Shown here in pieces: positions 50,802-59,004 of a stretch of DNA of 64,000 nucleotides. Origin of the DNA: Bacteroides intestinalis. Its GTDB lineage: Bacteria > Bacteroidota > Bacteroidia > Bacteroidales > Bacteroidaceae. The notes beneath the pieces were generated by a model. That model was not told the origin of the DNA and searched no databases. It saw only the letters and a list, made by a program, of their open reading frames with translations. Numbering within the stretch: position 1 is the stretch's first letter; every line of letters begins with the position of its first letter. A program made the position numbers and the translations under genes. The stretch lies in contig NZ_CABJDN010000014.1 in the NCBI RefSeq assembly GCF_902364365.1, forward strand, positions 81,202 through 145,201, read 5' to 3'.

Positions 50802-50837
50802 AAAAGGGCAAGTTGCAGCATTGTGGCTTGCCTTTTT
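50802..50837 (+). terminator. Intrinsic terminator after the DUF1080 gene
   Basis: Stem AAAAGGGCAAG (50802-50812) with CTTGCCTTTTT (50827-50837), one G-U pair, 14-base loop, followed by a T-rich tract. It supports placing the start of the ApbE-like gene downstream, at 50868. Confidence 0.8.
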
Positions 50838-50867
50838 CATTTTTTTCAAAGAAACACAGACTTGAGA

Positions 50868-51713
50868 ATGTCGAATGTAATTCAACATCTTTATAAATTT
50901 TCGTCTTTACACGGTGGATTGCTTTATGCTTGGTTTCCATCGATGCATACACGCGTTGATATAGTGCTGTGTAGCAGGCAAAGTGAAGAGGCCTTGATGT
51001 TTGTAGTCGGTGCTGTCCATGAAATGCTGTGCTATTTGGAAAAGATGGCAAATTATTATGATGCAGAGAGTGAACTGGCATATTTGAATCGTACAGCAGC
51101 CACGGGACCGCAACCGGTCAGTAAGGAGCTTTATGATATGCTTGCTTTCTGTGTAGAATGTTATACTCGAACAGACGGATGTTTCGATGTTACTATTCAT
51201 TCGGTTAATTATACACGTAATTCTATCCATAGTATTCAATTGTTACCTCAGGAACATACTCTCTTCTTTTTGCAACCTGGAGTGACTATCAATCTTTCCG
51301 GCTTTTTGAAAGGATATGCTTTGGAGAAGATACGGGAATTACTTCAGCAATATGAAATAGAGAATGCATTGGTTAATATGGGGAATAGTTCCGTATTGGC
51401 TTTGGGGCATCATCCATTGGCTGATGGGTGGAAGGTTAACTTCGGACAAAGTGCTGTTACGCAAGAAAAAGAATGGCCGGAAATATTTCTTAAAAATGAA
51501 TGTCTCACAACTTCGGGTAATGATTCGCATGAGCGGAAACATATTATCGATCCTCGGAGTGGAAAACTGGTAGAGGGGAAAAGGGAAGTAGCGGTTATTA
51601 CAGCTAATGGAGCTGTAGGTGAGGTGTTGTCGACTAGTTTATTCGTAGCTGATGCTCGTCAGCGGGAACTTTTGAAGGTAGAATTCTGCCCACGTTTGAT
51701 TCTTGATCTTTAA
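50868..51713 (+). CDS. Divergent ApbE-like FAD:protein FMN transferase
   Basis: I take the ATG at 50868 (281 residues), after the terminator of the previous gene; the ATG at 50793 lies before it. ApbE landmarks can be followed in order: SMHTRVDI, YDAESELAYLN, TDGCFDVTI, INLSGFLKGYALEKI, LTTSGNDS, KHIIDPRSGK and GEVLSTSLF. Two are altered: the conserved DLGGIAKG reads NLSGFLKG and the metal-binding ADALST reads GEVLST, so the aspartate is replaced. No signal peptide, whereas ApbE is usually exported. It may covalently flavinylate a partner in unusual conditions, or be an inactive relative. Family call good, activity doubtful. Confidence 0.75.
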   Translation: MSNVIQHLYKFSSLHGGLLYAWFPSMHTRVDIVLCSRQSEEALMFVVGAVHEMLCYLEKMANYYDAESELAYLNRTAATGPQPVSKELYDMLAFCVECYTRTDGCFDVTIHSVNYTRNSIHSIQLLPQEHTLFFLQPGVTINLSGFLKGYALEKIRELLQQYEIENALVNMGNSSVLALGHHPLADGWKVNFGQSAVTQEKEWPEIFLKNECLTTSGNDSHERKHIIDPRSGKLVEGKREVAVITANGAVGEVLSTSLFVADARQRELLKVEFCPRLILDL

Positions 51714-51847
51714 AATTCTTTTTCGCTTTGATATATATGTATGCTATTTCTATATAGTATAAAAGACATGACAAACAAAAATGGTGGTATAAGAAGAGAA
51801 ATATATACTCTGAAAAGTAAGAATTGCGCCAGAAAAAGTAATTATCC

Positions 51848-51893
51848 AGTCAAGGAGGCGTCCTAAGATACAATTGACGTAATTATTCCATAC
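51848..51893. promoter_or_regulatory. Imperfect inverted repeat, possible activator site
   Basis: About 40-85 bases upstream of the GH43 -7 box, TAATTATCCAGTCAA is followed on the other side of a GC-rich spacer by TTGACGTAATTA, an inverted repeat with a 3-base insertion in the left arm. The centre contains GGAGGCGTCC. It is a candidate binding site for the AraC domain of the HTCS. Confidence 0.35.
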
Positions 51894-51932
51894 GTTGAAT
51901 CTTTTCTGTTATCCTGTGTGTTTTCGATTCTC

Positions 51933-51940
51933 TACTTTTG
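51933..51940 (+). promoter_or_regulatory. -7 promoter element (TACTTTTG) of the GH43 gene
   Basis: Matches TAnnTTTG and lies 25 bases before the ATG at 51965. It excludes the TTG codon at 51938 as the start of translation. Confidence 0.5.
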
Positions 51941-51964
51941 TATCACCATGAAAATATCAATTTT

Positions 51965-52939
51965 ATGAAAACACATTTAATACTTTTCTTATTGTTTTTT
52001 ATATGGACGTCTTGTGGAAATTCTACAAAGCCGTCTGCCTCTACATCAACAGATGACGATTTTGAAGTTCTGGAAGAACGTTTGCCTATAGCAGACCCGT
52101 ATGTACTCTTTTACGAGGATTGCTATTATGCATATGGAACAAATGTTCGGGGATTCGAAGTTTATACTTCTACCGATTTAAAACATTGGCATCGAAATCG
52201 CAATTTAGCTTTGTCACCCGAAGATTCTTGGGGGAATAAAGGCTATTGGGCACCTGAAGTTTATTATGTAGAATCGTTGAAGAAGTTTTATATGTTCTAT
52301 ACAGTAAACGAACAGGTTTGTGTTGCTACTTCCGATTCGCCTGAAGGACCGTTTGTGCAGGATGTGAAGCAGCCTCTCTTTGGTAGTGAAAAGAATATTG
52401 ATCCTTCTCTTTTTATAGATTCCGATGGTAAAGCATATCTCTATTTTGTCCGTTTCACGGGTGGAAACGTCATTTGGTGTGCGGAAATGAATTCTGATCT
52501 GAAAAGCTTGAAAGAGGAAACATTGACGAAGTGTATTGAAGTACAGGATGAGTGGGAGCGTAAACAGGCTACTGTAGCTGAGGGACCTTCCATATTGAAG
52601 CAGAATGGAGTTTATTATTTGCTTTACTCAGCCAATCATTTTGAAAGTAAGGATTATGCTGTAGGTTATGCCACTTCGGATTATCCTTTCGGACCTTGGG
52701 AGAAATATAACGGAAATCCTATTCTCAGGAGAGATATGGATCAGACTGCGAGGTTGTCGGGTACTGGGCATGGTGCTCCTTTTATCTGCGAAGATGGAAG
52801 CTATAAATACATATTTCATGCTCATGCCAGTGAAGAGAAGGTGCAACCTCGTTCTTCTTATATCAAGGATCTTACTCTGTCGGATAAGGGGATAGTTTCT
52901 ATTCATGGAACAGTTATCCGACCTGTAGTTGTGAAGTAA
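51965..52939 (+). CDS. Glycoside hydrolase family 43-type lipoprotein
   Basis: I take the ATG at 51965 (324 residues). Lipobox at Cys17 (IWTSC), Ser/Thr linker, then a five-bladed propeller. The three acidic residues of the GH43 active site are visible: Asp44 in IADPYV (general base), the aspartate in NIDPSL region near residue 142 (pKa modulator) and the glutamate in AEGPSIL near residue 205 (acid). Also WAPEVYY, typical of GH43. Likely activities are arabinofuranosidase, xylosidase or galactosidase. Surface or periplasm. It lies 33 bases before the next gene, forming one transcript. Confidence 0.88.
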   Translation: MKTHLILFLLFFIWTSCGNSTKPSASTSTDDDFEVLEERLPIADPYVLFYEDCYYAYGTNVRGFEVYTSTDLKHWHRNRNLALSPEDSWGNKGYWAPEVYYVESLKKFYMFYTVNEQVCVATSDSPEGPFVQDVKQPLFGSEKNIDPSLFIDSDGKAYLYFVRFTGGNVIWCAEMNSDLKSLKEETLTKCIEVQDEWERKQATVAEGPSILKQNGVYYLLYSANHFESKDYAVGYATSDYPFGPWEKYNGNPILRRDMDQTARLSGTGHGAPFICEDGSYKYIFHAHASEEKVQPRSSYIKDLTLSDKGIVSIHGTVIRPVVVK

Positions 52940-52972
52940 CTAATGAATAATTAAGATAAACTTTTGGATTTT

Positions 52973-55450
52973 ATGAAACGATTGATGACGCTATTGCTGG
53001 GATTTGCTGCCCTGGCGGGATGTACCTCACCCCAATTTGAGCAGCATGTGAAGAATGAATTGCGTGCGCCTGCCTATCCGTTGATTACTATTGACCCTTA
53101 TACGAGTGCATGGGCTTTTCAAGATAACTTGTATGATGGTGCAGTGAAACATTGGACTGGCAAGAGCTTTCCTCTGATTGGCGTAGCTAAAGTAGACGGA
53201 CAAACTTACCGTTTCATGGGAGCGGAAGAACTCGAATTGAATTCTGTGGTTCCCAATTCGGAGCAGGAAGACTGGGTAGCGAAATATACAGTGGTACAAC
53301 CGGCCGAAGGGTGGCAGAATATGGACTTTAATGATACTCGATGGAAAGAAGGCAAAGCTGCTTTCGGAACCATGGAGAATGAACATACTGCCAAGACGCA
53401 ATGGAGTGAAAAGTATATTTGGGTACGCAGAACTATAGATCTTCAGGAAGATTTGGCTGGTAGGAGTGTATACCTTGATTATTCACACGATGATGACGTA
53501 ATTATTTATATCAATGGTGTCAAAGTGGTGGATACGGGTAATGCTTGTAAGAAGCATGCCCAGGTGAAGCTTTCAGATGAAGTGGCCGCTTCTTTGAAAA
53601 AAGGGAAGAATCTGATAGCTGCATATTGCTACAATCGTGTGGGAAATGCCTTGCTGGACTTTGGACTATTGGTTGAACAGGAAAATTACCATTGCTTTGA
53701 ACAGACTGCCGAACAAATTTCGGTAGATGTACAAGCTATGCAAACCTATTATACATTTATTTGTGGGCCAGTTGATCTGAAACTGACTTTTACTGCTCCT
53801 TTGTTTATGGATAATCTGGATTTAATGGCTCGTCCGGTTAATTATCTCTCGTATGAAGTTGCTTCCAGAGATGGTAAAAAGCATCAGGTGGATTTGTATT
53901 TTGAGGCCTCTCCGCAATGGGCGGTTGATGTACCTCATCAGAAATCTATAGCTGGTGGTTTTGAAGAAGGTGATTTGCTGCTTTTACGTACCGGAAGCCA
54001 GAGTCAGGAGATTCTGAAAAAGAGAGGGGATGATGTCCGGATTGACTGGGGTTATTTTTATTTAGCTGGTAAAAAGGATAATGCGACTTATGGTATCGGC
54101 GATGGCAAGATTTTACGTAAGAGCTTTTTGGAGAATAAATTAGACGCACCGGCTACTGATGGTTATGATAAACTAGCCTTGGTATGTTCGTTAGGTGAAA
54201 CAAAGAATGCTGATGGTTATCTGATGATGGGATATGATGATATTTATTCCATCCAATATTTTGGTGACAATTTGCGCCCTTATTGGAATCGTTCAGGGAA
54301 AGAAACGATTGTATCTCAGTTCCAGAAAGCTGCGGTTGACTATCAGAAACTGATGAAAGATTGTGCTGCTTTTGATAAGAAATTGATGGAGGAAGCTACC
54401 GCAGTGGGCGGTCGTAAGTATGCTGAACTTTGTGCATTAGCTTATCGCCAATCTATAGCTGCCCATAAACTTGTAGAAGCTCCGAACGGTGAATTATTGT
54501 TCCTTTCTAAGGAGAACTTCAGTAACGGTTCTATTGGAACTGTTGATATTACATATCCTTCGTCTCCTTTATATTTACTTTATAATCCGGAATTGGCCAA
54601 AGGGTTGCTTAATCATATTTTCTACTACAGTGAAAGTGGTAAATGGACTAAACCGTTTGCTGCCCATGATGTAGGTACTTATCCACTGGCTAACGGACAG
54701 ACATATGGTGGTGATATGCCTCTGGAAGAAAGTGGTAATATGTTGTTGGTGACTGCTGCCATTGCTGCCATAGAGGGAAATGCGGACTATGCAAACCGTC
54801 ACTGGGCTATATTGACCACTTGGACTGATTATCTGGTGGAATATGGGCAAGACCCGGGAAACCAACTCTGTACAGATGATTTTGCAGGACACTTTGCTCA
54901 CAATGCCAATCTTTCTATAAAAGCCATATTGGGTGTTGCTTCTTATGGTTATTTGGCCAATATGCTGGGAAAGATTGAAGTAGCTGAGAAATATACAAAT
55001 AAAGCGAAAGAAATGGCTACCCAATGGGTAGAGATGGCCAATGATGGCGACCACTACCGTCTGACATTTGACAAGGCAGGTACTTGGAGTCAGAAGTATA
55101 ATTTAGTATGGGATAAACTGATGAATTGGCAGATATTTCCGGAGAAAGTGGCTGAAACGGAAATTGCATACTATCTGACCAAGCAAAACCGCTATGGTTT
55201 GCCACTTGACAGTCGTGAAACATATACCAAGACTGACTGGATTATCTGGACAGCTACTATGGCTAAGGATAAGGCTGCTTTTGAAAGTTTTGTTGATCCG
55301 GTTTATAGCTTTATGAATGAGACCGTTGACCGCATTCCAATGTCTGATTGGGTCTTTACAGACAGTCCGAAACAACGAGGCTTCCAAGCTCGTTCGGTGG
55401 TGGGCGGATATTTCATTAAGATGCTTGAAGAGAAACTGCATACTAAATAG
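52973..55450 (+). CDS. DUF4965/glutaminase-like lipoprotein with inserted jelly-roll domain
   Basis: 825 residues from the ATG at 52973; lipobox at Cys17 (ALAGC). The first residues (RAPAYPLITIDPYTSAW) are the DUF4964 start of glutaminase-GtaA-like proteins; about 95-230 is an inserted beta-jelly-roll with YIWVRRTIDL and YSHDDDVIIYINGVKVVDT, like the sugar-binding domain of GH2; then the DUF5127 region and a C-terminal (alpha/alpha) barrel of DUF4965/DUF1793 type (about 470-820, with the EESGNMLLVTAA block). It may be a glycosidase or an amidase; the family is little studied. Its 3' end folds into its own terminator hairpin. Confidence 0.8.
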   Translation: MKRLMTLLLGFAALAGCTSPQFEQHVKNELRAPAYPLITIDPYTSAWAFQDNLYDGAVKHWTGKSFPLIGVAKVDGQTYRFMGAEELELNSVVPNSEQEDWVAKYTVVQPAEGWQNMDFNDTRWKEGKAAFGTMENEHTAKTQWSEKYIWVRRTIDLQEDLAGRSVYLDYSHDDDVIIYINGVKVVDTGNACKKHAQVKLSDEVAASLKKGKNLIAAYCYNRVGNALLDFGLLVEQENYHCFEQTAEQISVDVQAMQTYYTFICGPVDLKLTFTAPLFMDNLDLMARPVNYLSYEVASRDGKKHQVDLYFEASPQWAVDVPHQKSIAGGFEEGDLLLLRTGSQSQEILKKRGDDVRIDWGYFYLAGKKDNATYGIGDGKILRKSFLENKLDAPATDGYDKLALVCSLGETKNADGYLMMGYDDIYSIQYFGDNLRPYWNRSGKETIVSQFQKAAVDYQKLMKDCAAFDKKLMEEATAVGGRKYAELCALAYRQSIAAHKLVEAPNGELLFLSKENFSNGSIGTVDITYPSSPLYLLYNPELAKGLLNHIFYYSESGKWTKPFAAHDVGTYPLANGQTYGGDMPLEESGNMLLVTAAIAAIEGNADYANRHWAILTTWTDYLVEYGQDPGNQLCTDDFAGHFAHNANLSIKAILGVASYGYLANMLGKIEVAEKYTNKAKEMATQWVEMANDGDHYRLTFDKAGTWSQKYNLVWDKLMNWQIFPEKVAETEIAYYLTKQNRYGLPLDSRETYTKTDWIIWTATMAKDKAAFESFVDPVYSFMNETVDRIPMSDWVFTDSPKQRGFQARSVVGGYFIKMLEEKLHTK

Positions 55451-55460
55451 TATGCAGTTT
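55433..55460 (+). terminator. Hairpin overlapping the end of the DUF4965 gene
   Basis: 13-base arms (55433-55445 with 55448-55460) around a tiny loop, the stop codon lying within the hairpin, then TTTATC. A terminator embedded in the last codons. Confidence 0.65.
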
Positions 55461-55774
55461 TATCAAGTGTTTCGCTATTTAAAAATATATATTATAATCT
55501 TGTCGAGAAATATCTGTAGGGGCGTATTTTGATTTTATAATTGCATTTCTTGAAAAGATAGTTCTATTATATTTTCTTGTAAAGAGATAATTTTGCTTCG
55601 TGAAAAACAGAAATTTCGTTTAATGTAAATCTAATAATAAGCCTATGGTATAAAGAGAAACAATTTTTGATTGACTTAATTTGCTAGCTAAAAATATGCT
55701 TGCAAGACACTGTATTAATAAAAAATACGGAATATTCGTTTTCCGTAATATTTCTAATCTAATATCTATAAAAC
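55451..55774. promoter_or_regulatory. Leader region of the susC/susD pair
   Basis: Non-coding, AT-rich. It has a TAATTTTG box (55588-55595) matching TAnnTTTG, which would give a leader of about 170 bases, and a hairpin at 55726-55747 (TACGGAA with TTCCGTA, 8-base loop) 28 bases before the susC ATG. A long structured leader is common for susC genes. Confidence 0.45.
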
Positions 55775-58700
55775 ATGTCTAAGAGAATCTTATTTTTATT
55801 TTTTTGCGTGTTTGCACTTGCAGCACATTCTCAGAATGTTGTAATAAAAGGTTCTGTAACGGATGTTAATAAGGAACCTTTGTTGGGTGTGAATATTAAG
55901 GTAAAGGGAACTTCTACAGGTTCCATTACCGATATCGATGGTAACTTCTCAATAAATGGGCCAAAGGGTGCTACACTTGTAATTTCTTATATTGGTATGG
56001 TGACCCAAGAAGTGGAGTATAAAGGACAACCTCTGAATGTTGTATTGAAAGACGATTCCCAAGCTCTGGAAGAGGTGGTAGTTGTAGGTTACGGTACAAT
56101 GCGTAAAAAGGATCTTACGGGTTCTGTAGTACAAGTACGCCCCGATAAACTTGCTAATGAGAATCCTAAAACAGTACAAGACATATTGCGTGGTACACCA
56201 GGTCTGGCAGTAGGATACAATGCCGATGCCAAAGGTGGTGGATCGCTTTCCATTCGTGGCCAGCGTTCGCTTTATACCGATGGTGGTCACAATGATCCGT
56301 TGTTGATTTTGGATGGTATGATGTTTTATGGCGAACTTTCTGAAATTAATCCTGATGATATCGGTCAGATAGATGTACTGAAAGACGCTTCTGCCGCTGC
56401 GGTTTATGGTGCAAAAGCAGCCAATGGTGTTATTATTATTACTACAAAGAAAGGTAAACAAGGCAAGCCAGTGATAAACTTCAGTGCCAATATTGGTTTG
56501 ACGCAACGAAGTGCTTATCGCGAAAGGTTTAGTCCTTCTGCTTATTTGCAGCATTATGCTGACTGGAGAGAAAAAGGTACTTATGGTGCAAATTCGAATG
56601 GTGAATGGGATGCTTATCAGTCAGGTACTTATAAAGATATGACTGACTATTTTAAGAATCCAAATAAGTTAGTTGGTGTTGATCTGGAAACTTGGAGAAG
56701 CTATACACAAAACGAATCAGGAGAATCAGATCTTAGCATTTGGGCTAAGCGTCTGGGCTTTACGGGTAATGTGCTTGATAATATTATAGCAGGTAAGACA
56801 GTAGACTGGGAAGACAAAGCATTTCGTTTAGGTCTTAATCAAGACTACAACGCTAGCATTAGTGGTGCCTCTGAAAAGGTAGATTATTACTTTTCTTTGG
56901 GGTATTTGCGTAATGAAGGTGCTTTAATAGATGATACTTATCGTGCAATTCGTGCTAACATGAAGTTGAATGCCAAAGTGACCAAGTGGTTTGAAGTAGG
57001 TGCTAACGTCAATTTCCAAGACCGTACGGACGGCAGTATCGATATGGATGAAGATTACTTCTTACGTAACAGTCCTTATGCTGATTATGCTGACGAGAAT
57101 GGTAACCCCACTCAATATCCTCAGGATGAAACTTACTCACAGCGTGGTTACAATTATGATTTTCAAAAACAATATTTGGAACTAGAGAAAGGATATACAG
57201 TGCTGAATACGATATTGAATGCTAAGGTGAAATTACCTTTTGGCATTACATATCAGTTCAATGCTGCCCCACGTTTCCAATTCTTCTATGACCGTTATTT
57301 CATGTCGGCAGAATTGCCGGGTAGTAATCCCAATGACCGTGGTGCTAATCGTGAACAGGCAAAACGTTTTGACTGGTCACTGAACAATACTATCACTTGG
57401 GACAAAACATTTGCAGAGAAGCATCATTTTATTTTGACCTTAGCTCAAGAAGCAGAAGAACGTCGATATTGGTCAGATCGCATTGAGGCACGCAATATCT
57501 TGCCTTCAGATGCATTGGGATTCCATAATACACAGAATGGTTCCAAAGAGAACAGTTCTTATAAAACATCCGATTCACACGAAACTGCAGATGGTATGTT
57601 AGCTCGTTTGTTCTATTCTTATGACGAACGCTATATGCTGACGACGTCTATTCGTCGAGATGGTTATTCAGCTTTCGGTTCTTCTAATCCTTATGCTTAT
57701 TTCCCTTCTGTGGCTCTAGCATGGACATTCTCTAACGAACAGTTCTTTCAAAAATTTAAGAATGTAATGAGCACTGGTAAGTTGCGCGTTTCTTATGGTA
57801 GCAATGGTAACCGTTCACTTTCTAACCCTTACGTGGCATTGGCAAATCTTTATGAGGGTGGTGGCGCTTACATGGGTTATATTACTTCTTCTGGCGATTT
57901 GCAGTTAATGCGCTATCTGATGGCAGATCGTATGGCAAATCCCACTTTACAATGGGAAAAAACACAGGCATGGAATTTTGCCTTGGACTTTGGCTTTTTA
58001 AATGATCGTATTACTGGTACACTAGATGTTTATAAGATGAGTACCAAAGACATGATTATGAGTCAACCGCTGCAGAATTTTACAGGGTTCAGCAACATCA
58101 CTACTAACTTGGGGCAGGTGGATAACAATGGTTTTGAGCTTTCTCTGAACACAGTAAACATCCAACAGAAAAATTTCCAATGGAATACAACTCTCAATTT
58201 TTCTTATAACAAAAACAAGATTAGACACTTGTTCTATGAATATGAAGACGTATTGGATGCCAGTGGAAATGTTATCGGTCAGAAAGAATCAGACTATACA
58301 GCTAGTAGCTGGTTCATTGGTAAACCTATCAATGAAATTTGGAATTACAAGGTGATTGGTATCTGGCAGAAGGACGAATGGGAAGAGGCTGCGAAGTACA
58401 AACAAGTTCCGGGCGACCCGAAAGTATGGAACAATCCTGCCAATGATGTATATAATGAAGATGGTAGTCTGAAAACTGTAGTTTATAATGATGATGATAA
58501 ACAATTCTTGGGAACAACTACACCTCCTATCAATTGGTCATTGCGTAACGAGTTTACACTTTGGAAAGATCTGACGGTTTCTATTAATATATACTCTCGT
58601 ATGGGTCATAAGGGGCTCTCTACTAACTATCTGAATAATGATGATGATGGTGGACGAATGTCCTATGCTGCTGCATGTAAAGAGGCCAAGGAGTATTGGA

Positions 58701-58987
58701 CTATCTATAACCCAACCAATAAGTATGCACGTATCGAAGCGCAAGGCCCTGATGGCGCTAAGAGTCCTGGTATGCTCTACGATCGTTCTTTCATTCGTTT
58801 GGAGAATATCTCTGTTGGATACACACTACCTAAACAATTGACGAAGAAGTGGGATATCGAACGCGTGAAGGTCTTTGGTACTGTCCGCAATGTTGCTACT
58901 TGGGCAAAAGACTGGGAGTATGGTGATCCTGAAACAGGTGGTCTAGGTACCCGTATTTATTCTTTTGGAGTGAATTTAACATTTTAA
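55775..58987 (+). CDS. SusC/RagA TonB-dependent transporter of the polysaccharide locus
   Basis: 1070 residues. Signal peptide (1-20, HSQ-N), carboxypeptidase-regulatory-like domain (about 21-95, GTSTGSITDIDGNFSI), TonB-box region LEEVVVVGYGT (98-108), plug (IDVLKDASAAAVYGAKAANGVIIITTK, about 200-226) and a 22-strand outer membrane barrel ending in FGVNLTF. It takes up oligosaccharides delivered by the SusD protein. It is followed by the susD gene after 17 bases and by no other regulator; it is probably controlled by the HTCS at 42288. Comparison with the ribose-locus copy shows a longer barrel with more inserted loops. Confidence 0.95.
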   Translation: MSKRILFLFFCVFALAAHSQNVVIKGSVTDVNKEPLLGVNIKVKGTSTGSITDIDGNFSINGPKGATLVISYIGMVTQEVEYKGQPLNVVLKDDSQALEEVVVVGYGTMRKKDLTGSVVQVRPDKLANENPKTVQDILRGTPGLAVGYNADAKGGGSLSIRGQRSLYTDGGHNDPLLILDGMMFYGELSEINPDDIGQIDVLKDASAAAVYGAKAANGVIIITTKKGKQGKPVINFSANIGLTQRSAYRERFSPSAYLQHYADWREKGTYGANSNGEWDAYQSGTYKDMTDYFKNPNKLVGVDLETWRSYTQNESGESDLSIWAKRLGFTGNVLDNIIAGKTVDWEDKAFRLGLNQDYNASISGASEKVDYYFSLGYLRNEGALIDDTYRAIRANMKLNAKVTKWFEVGANVNFQDRTDGSIDMDEDYFLRNSPYADYADENGNPTQYPQDETYSQRGYNYDFQKQYLELEKGYTVLNTILNAKVKLPFGITYQFNAAPRFQFFYDRYFMSAELPGSNPNDRGANREQAKRFDWSLNNTITWDKTFAEKHHFILTLAQEAEERRYWSDRIEARNILPSDALGFHNTQNGSKENSSYKTSDSHETADGMLARLFYSYDERYMLTTSIRRDGYSAFGSSNPYAYFPSVALAWTFSNEQFFQKFKNVMSTGKLRVSYGSNGNRSLSNPYVALANLYEGGGAYMGYITSSGDLQLMRYLMADRMANPTLQWEKTQAWNFALDFGFLNDRITGTLDVYKMSTKDMIMSQPLQNFTGFSNITTNLGQVDNNGFELSLNTVNIQQKNFQWNTTLNFSYNKNKIRHLFYEYEDVLDASGNVIGQKESDYTASSWFIGKPINEIWNYKVIGIWQKDEWEEAAKYKQVPGDPKVWNNPANDVYNEDGSLKTVVYNDDDKQFLGTTTPPINWSLRNEFTLWKDLTVSINIYSRMGHKGLSTNYLNNDDDGGRMSYAAACKEAKEYWTIYNPTNKYARIEAQGPDGAKSPGMLYDRSFIRLENISVGYTLPKQLTKKWDIERVKVFGTVRNVATWAKDWEYGDPETGGLGTRIYSFGVNLTF

Positions 58988-59004
58988 CATTAAATCAAAC
59001 AGAT

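Noticed and set aside
50793..50867. Upstream start of the ApbE-like gene
   Set aside because: It lies in front of and within the terminator hairpin of the DUF1080 gene.
51938..51964. TTG start of the GH43 gene
   Set aside because: It lies inside the -7 promoter box; the ATG at 51965 opens a proper lipoprotein signal.
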